This document shows, piece after piece, positions 60,568-64,000 of a stretch of 64,000 nucleotides of DNA. Both the position numbers and the translations under genes were made by a program. Below the pieces are notes generated by a model. It ran no database searches and had not been told where the DNA came from. It was given only the letters and a program-made list of their open reading frames with translations. Position 1 is the stretch's first letter. Each line of letters starts with the position of its first letter. This DNA is from Diphasiastrum complanatum (taxonomy: Eukaryota; Streptophyta; Lycopodiopsida; Lycopodiales; Lycopodiaceae), in the NCBI GenBank assembly GCA_029204225.1, contig MU831557.1, positions 121,247 to 185,246 of the forward strand, read 5' to 3'.

Positions 60568-60779
60568 AGCTATCTTCATTGTGGATCATAGTGTTAATGG
60601 TTGTAGTGTTAATGCTTAGGGATAATGGATGTTAGTGATTAGATCTGAATCTGCTGAAATCTGAAATATGCTATCGCTCTCATGGGAACGAACCTACGCG
60701 TGACAACTAGCTTCATCACCCTGATGCTAGATTGATTAGATCTTGGGTTGAGGATAGGCAAGGAAAGAAACCCACTACA
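60008..60779 (+). repeat. 5' LTR of a Ty3/gypsy element
   Basis: Starts TGTTGGAGGGTTTG, a boundary confirmed by the partial copy at 37888, and ends ..CCACTACA just before the primer-binding site. Contains TATAAAAAG at 60311 and AATAAAG at about 60362, plus a (GA)n tract at 60519-60565. Length is about 772 bp. Confidence 0.8.
60519..60565. repeat. (GA)n microsatellite inside the gypsy LTR
   Basis: About 23 GA units, following GAGAGAAAGG. Confidence 0.97.
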
Positions 60780-60783
60780 ATTT

Positions 60784-60801
60784 TGGCACCGTTGTCGGGG
60801 A
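60784..60801 (+). promoter_or_regulatory. primer-binding site for tRNA-Asp
   Basis: TGGCACCGTTGTCGGGGA differs at two positions from the tRNA-Asp-type site TGGCGCCGTTGCCGGGGA used by Athila/Tat-lineage gypsy elements. Confidence 0.85.
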
Positions 60802-61666
60802 GCTACGCCAATTTTTCAGTTTGCAACATGTTTGTTGGATGGTTAGCTTGCATTAGGCATCTTCTCGTCACATGAATAGTGTTAAATTTGCATTTAGGGT
60901 TAGTTTGGGAGTGATTTTACCAGGATTGAGTGGATTTTCTTGTTTGAATCTAATCTGATTGTGGAACAAGGAAAGCTATTCAGATCACCAACCTTAAGAT
61001 CCATCTAGATCTGAGATATCAGAAAAAACAACAAAAATTGGTCAAATCTGTCAGATTTTGGTCAAAAGAAGACAAAAATCATCATCAGAGCTGATAACTT
61101 TTTGCTCTCTTTTAGAAAACGTTCACCGAGTTGCAGGCACCTTCGGTTTTGATCAAGAACCTTCAGTTTGAAGGGCGAACAATCCTTCCCAGCAGATTTT
61201 CAGAAACATCATAAAAACCACCAAAAAATCACCAAAAATCCTAAAAATACAGAAAAAGAACCTTCGTCCGATTCAATGTGCATAGGTGTGATTCCGATCT
61301 ATCTTCTGCCAGGTCGACACAGAATAATATCATAAACAAAAGGTTTCTCAGAGGATCAGTTGTCATATTGTCATATTTTTGTCAAAAAAATCTCTTTTTT
61401 GCAAAAATACCAGTATTACTCTTGATTCTTCGCCAAAACCTTCGCCGAGTTTTCAAATTATTCTATTTATAGTAGTTTGTTATTTTTGAGTTCAACAAAC
61501 ATTCATTATATCCGGATCATAGAAAATTTCTATTTTTACCCTCGCCAAACTACAAAAACTGTGCTTTTATGTGCCAGGAACCTTCGTCAGTTCTACCCTA
61601 GCTTGATTTGTGTCAGATTCTCTCGAAATATTCAATGGCAATGAAACTTAAAATCTCTTCGACCAC

Positions 61667-61888
61667 CGTAAGTGACCTTCTTACGATGTCCTACGACGGA
61701 AAGAGCCGTGATTAAAGCCACCCGAAAATATCTCCGATGAAGTCTGTGAACTCACATCAAACACCGTAAGTAACTTACTTATGGCTATCAACGAAGTCGA
61801 CGAATGACAAACAACTTGCAAGTTCCTACGAAGTCAACTAACAATTGTTGACCCATCTCATCATTTAGCTTCGTAAGTTATCACTTAC
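61667..61888 (+). repeat. three CGTAAGT hairpins in the gypsy leader
   Basis: Short palindromes at 61667-61685, 61764-61783 and 61871-61888 all have the form CGTAAGT-(3 to 6 nt)-(A)CTTACG or a near match, about 100 bp apart. The leader between primer-binding site and coding region is about 1.9 kb. Confidence 0.8.
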
Positions 61889-62280
61889 GGTTACCAACGA
61901 AGGAAGCAAACGATCACCTGCTGAACAAATGAACAGCAGCTGAACGAACAATCAGCGGCTGAACGAACGACTGCGGACAAGATTATGACCACAATGGCCC
62001 AACGTCCTTCATGCTACGACGCATACAGAGGATACGTTACTCTGTACTTCTCCTCCTTCACGACGCTCCAATAACGGATCTACGGATCTTGTTTAAATGG
62101 CTGTAATCATCTTGTAAACTGTAATTACAATAAATAAAAAGACTCTGACAGCTATATATATGTATCTGAGCGAAGAGAAGGAGTTAGAAAATCAGAGTGT
62201 AGTGAGTTGAACAATCTGTAGATGCACAAAGCGATCAAATGACCAAAAGGTCTTAAGTAGCTAGCTCCTTAGAGTTAGTG

Positions 62281-62284
<4 letters not shown>

Positions 62285-62317
<33 letters not shown>
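62285..62317. repeat. (AC)n microsatellite
   Basis: About 16 AC units in the gypsy leader. Confidence 0.97.
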
Positions 62318-62318
<1 letters not shown>

Positions 62319-62699
62319 CTAGAACTGTAGCTATTGTTTCAGAATCTGTAAATAGGAATACACGCTTATCAACACTATTGTATTGTGTTCCGATTCTCTC
62401 TTTTATACAGATTTGCTATTGTTCAATTATTACGTTCTTGATTGAATGCAATTGTCTCTCTCACTCTCTTGCACACAAACATGATTATCAGAGACAGAGG
62501 ATCACTTGGTTGTCCAAGACGCCTAATGCTTCGCAATCCTACCATTACGGTAGTCTCAGACTCCTACTCTGATCATCCAAAAGGACAACAAGCTTTTGAT
62601 TCCGTTCTCTAATCAATCCTCGTTTCTAAAATATGCAGTTACTGTTGTGTTCATAATTGTTTTTCTTTACTGTTGGTAGAGACATCGTTTACATCGTAA

Positions 62700-64000
62700 T
62701 TGTCTCTCGTGTTCTGCTTCTGTCACGGCTCCGATGTAGTCGCAATCAATCGTAGACCACGCAGACCACCATCATACACCAACAAGAAAATCACTTTTGA
62801 AAATCGTGAACGTGCAGTCAAGGTTGATCCTGTAACTTGGACTATCAAACTAGTGGCTCAAAAAGAGGATGATGATTCATCAACAATGGATCATACTTGT
62901 GACCGACCAGTAAAAAATTGGAGAGTTCATTACGACACTCAAACCGATACTGTCAACTGGAATCAAGCTCTTGCAACGATTGATTGTACAATAGGTTATA
63001 TGTGTCAACAAGATAATCAATCCGATTTGAGTGAGATTTCATTATTGGATCGAACTTTGGATACACCGGTCACTTTTCCATTGAATGTTCTGAATGTAGC
63101 TTGGATACCCACGGAGCCTATACCAGAACCGATTGAAGATGAACTCATTCATGTGAGTCATGCCTTGACTTATGATGACAATGCGGAACTTACTGATGAG
63201 CAGATTCTAATTCATATGGATCCGACCAGATTCGGAGTGCGTAATATTCCTAATGAACCAAAAATAAAACCGCCAAAAGCAGTTATAATGAAGGAAGATA
63301 GGATCACAAGTTCAATAACGAAGAAACAAGCCAAGCAACATTATAATACAGTCCTGAAATGGGGAAATCCTCCTCAAAAGATTGATTCCAAGAATGTGCC
63401 ACCCTTACTGGACAAAGAAAAAGGGAAAGTTCCTCAAGTCAGAGTTCTAACAAGACATCACCGTCTAGGAAGTCTTCACCTTCGAAAAAGAGTTTATTTT
63501 CTCGAAAGTCATCGCCTCCACGATCGATTCCTGCTAAGAAGGCTAAGCGAAGATCCAAGACAAATCCTTTTGACAAAGAACAAGCACATGAAGTTCAGCA
63601 TGAAATGCTCGAGCATTTTAAACACTATACATTGGATGATGTGGTTATTATGTTACCCAAAGCACATCGTGAACCCGAAGAACAAGTGCCCGGATTGAAA
63701 GATGATTTACGATGGCCCAGCTAGGACACAGCCTATGAATATTGCTGAACCAAGAGAACCAGAAAAGATTGTACAAATTGGATTACAACTTAATCTTGAA
63801 TAGTTTCAAGCGCTACGAAAGTTGCTTATTAAGTATCAAGGTTGCTTTGCATGGACTTATAAAGATCTTAAAGGGACTCCGACGTCAGTTATTGAACATA
63901 CTATACCTTTAATACTTGATGCAGTTCCAAAGGTTAAAAAGTTCTATCGCTGTAATCCTAATGTTGCGGATCTGATAAAGAAAGAGCTTTAGAGATTGCT
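62700..64000 (+). mobile_element. Ty3/gypsy internal coding region, reaching RT at the window end
   Basis: A long frame 62700-63440 (NRERAVKVDPVTWTIKLVAQ, ALATIDCTIGYMCQQ, LNVLNVAWIPTEPIPEP) is of the linker/protease-region type and not recognised in detail. After a frameshift at about 63430 a Ser/Lys-rich stretch (SPSRKSSPSKKSLFSRKSS) follows, then at 63720-64000 LRKLLIKYQGCFAWTYKDLK, SVIEHTIPLILDAVPKVKKF and NPNVADLIKKEL, the entry to gypsy reverse transcriptase. Internal stops (63722, about 63800 and the last codons) show decay. The rest lies outside the window. Confidence 0.8.

Overview
The window is nuclear DNA of a land plant. Two intron-rich plant genes anchor it. At the left end is a KNL1/SPC105-type kinetochore scaffold gene (minus strand, 9 coding exons whose phases close to an open frame of about 999 codons). 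On the right is a RopGEF gene with the plant-specific PRONE domain (minus strand, 7 coding exons, about 620 codons). Long GA/CT microsatellites, a rolling-circle element of the Helentron type and an unusual RT lineage would suit a large-genome non-seed plant such as a fern or lycophyte, but the sequence alone does not fix the species.

Layout: 0.5-5.4 kb KNL1; 7.7-10.6 kb broken Ty1/copia and Ty3/gypsy pieces; about 10.7-24.2 kb an AT-rich, decayed but collinear Helentron (Helitron2-like) on the plus strand, carrying a small ORF, an RPA70-like protein, a protein of unknown function, and a large Rep-helicase-endonuclease polyprotein interrupted by an LTR; 25.5-28.4 kb a second, different Helitron-like remnant on the minus strand, with a well-preserved GIY-YIG nuclease ORF downstream on the same strand; 28.4-33.7 kb nested copia elements, one with its inter-domain segment flipped; 35.4-36.1 kb a terminal-inverted-repeat element; 36.7-40.1 kb a non-LTR-type retroelement with a zinc/PD-(D/E)xK-like C-terminus, itself interrupted; 40.6-40.9 kb a second Helentron endonuclease fragment; 43.1-53.9 kb RopGEF with a copia element and two tiny tRNA-derived SINEs in its introns; 58.1 kb a deleted second copy of the non-LTR element; 60.0-64.0 kb the 5' LTR, primer-binding site, leader and start of coding of a gypsy element that runs off the window.

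Only KNL1 and RopGEF look like working host genes. KNL1 builds the outer kinetochore and docks PP1 and checkpoint proteins. RopGEF activates ROP/RAC GTPases at the plasma membrane. Everything else is mobile DNA in different states of decay. The most notable items are the full Helentron gene set (RPA + unknown protein + Rep/Hel/EN) with duplicated leader sequences, and the GIY-YIG nuclease beside a second Helitron-type Rep/helicase. If that linkage holds in other copies, it would be a rolling-circle transposon with a different nuclease partner.
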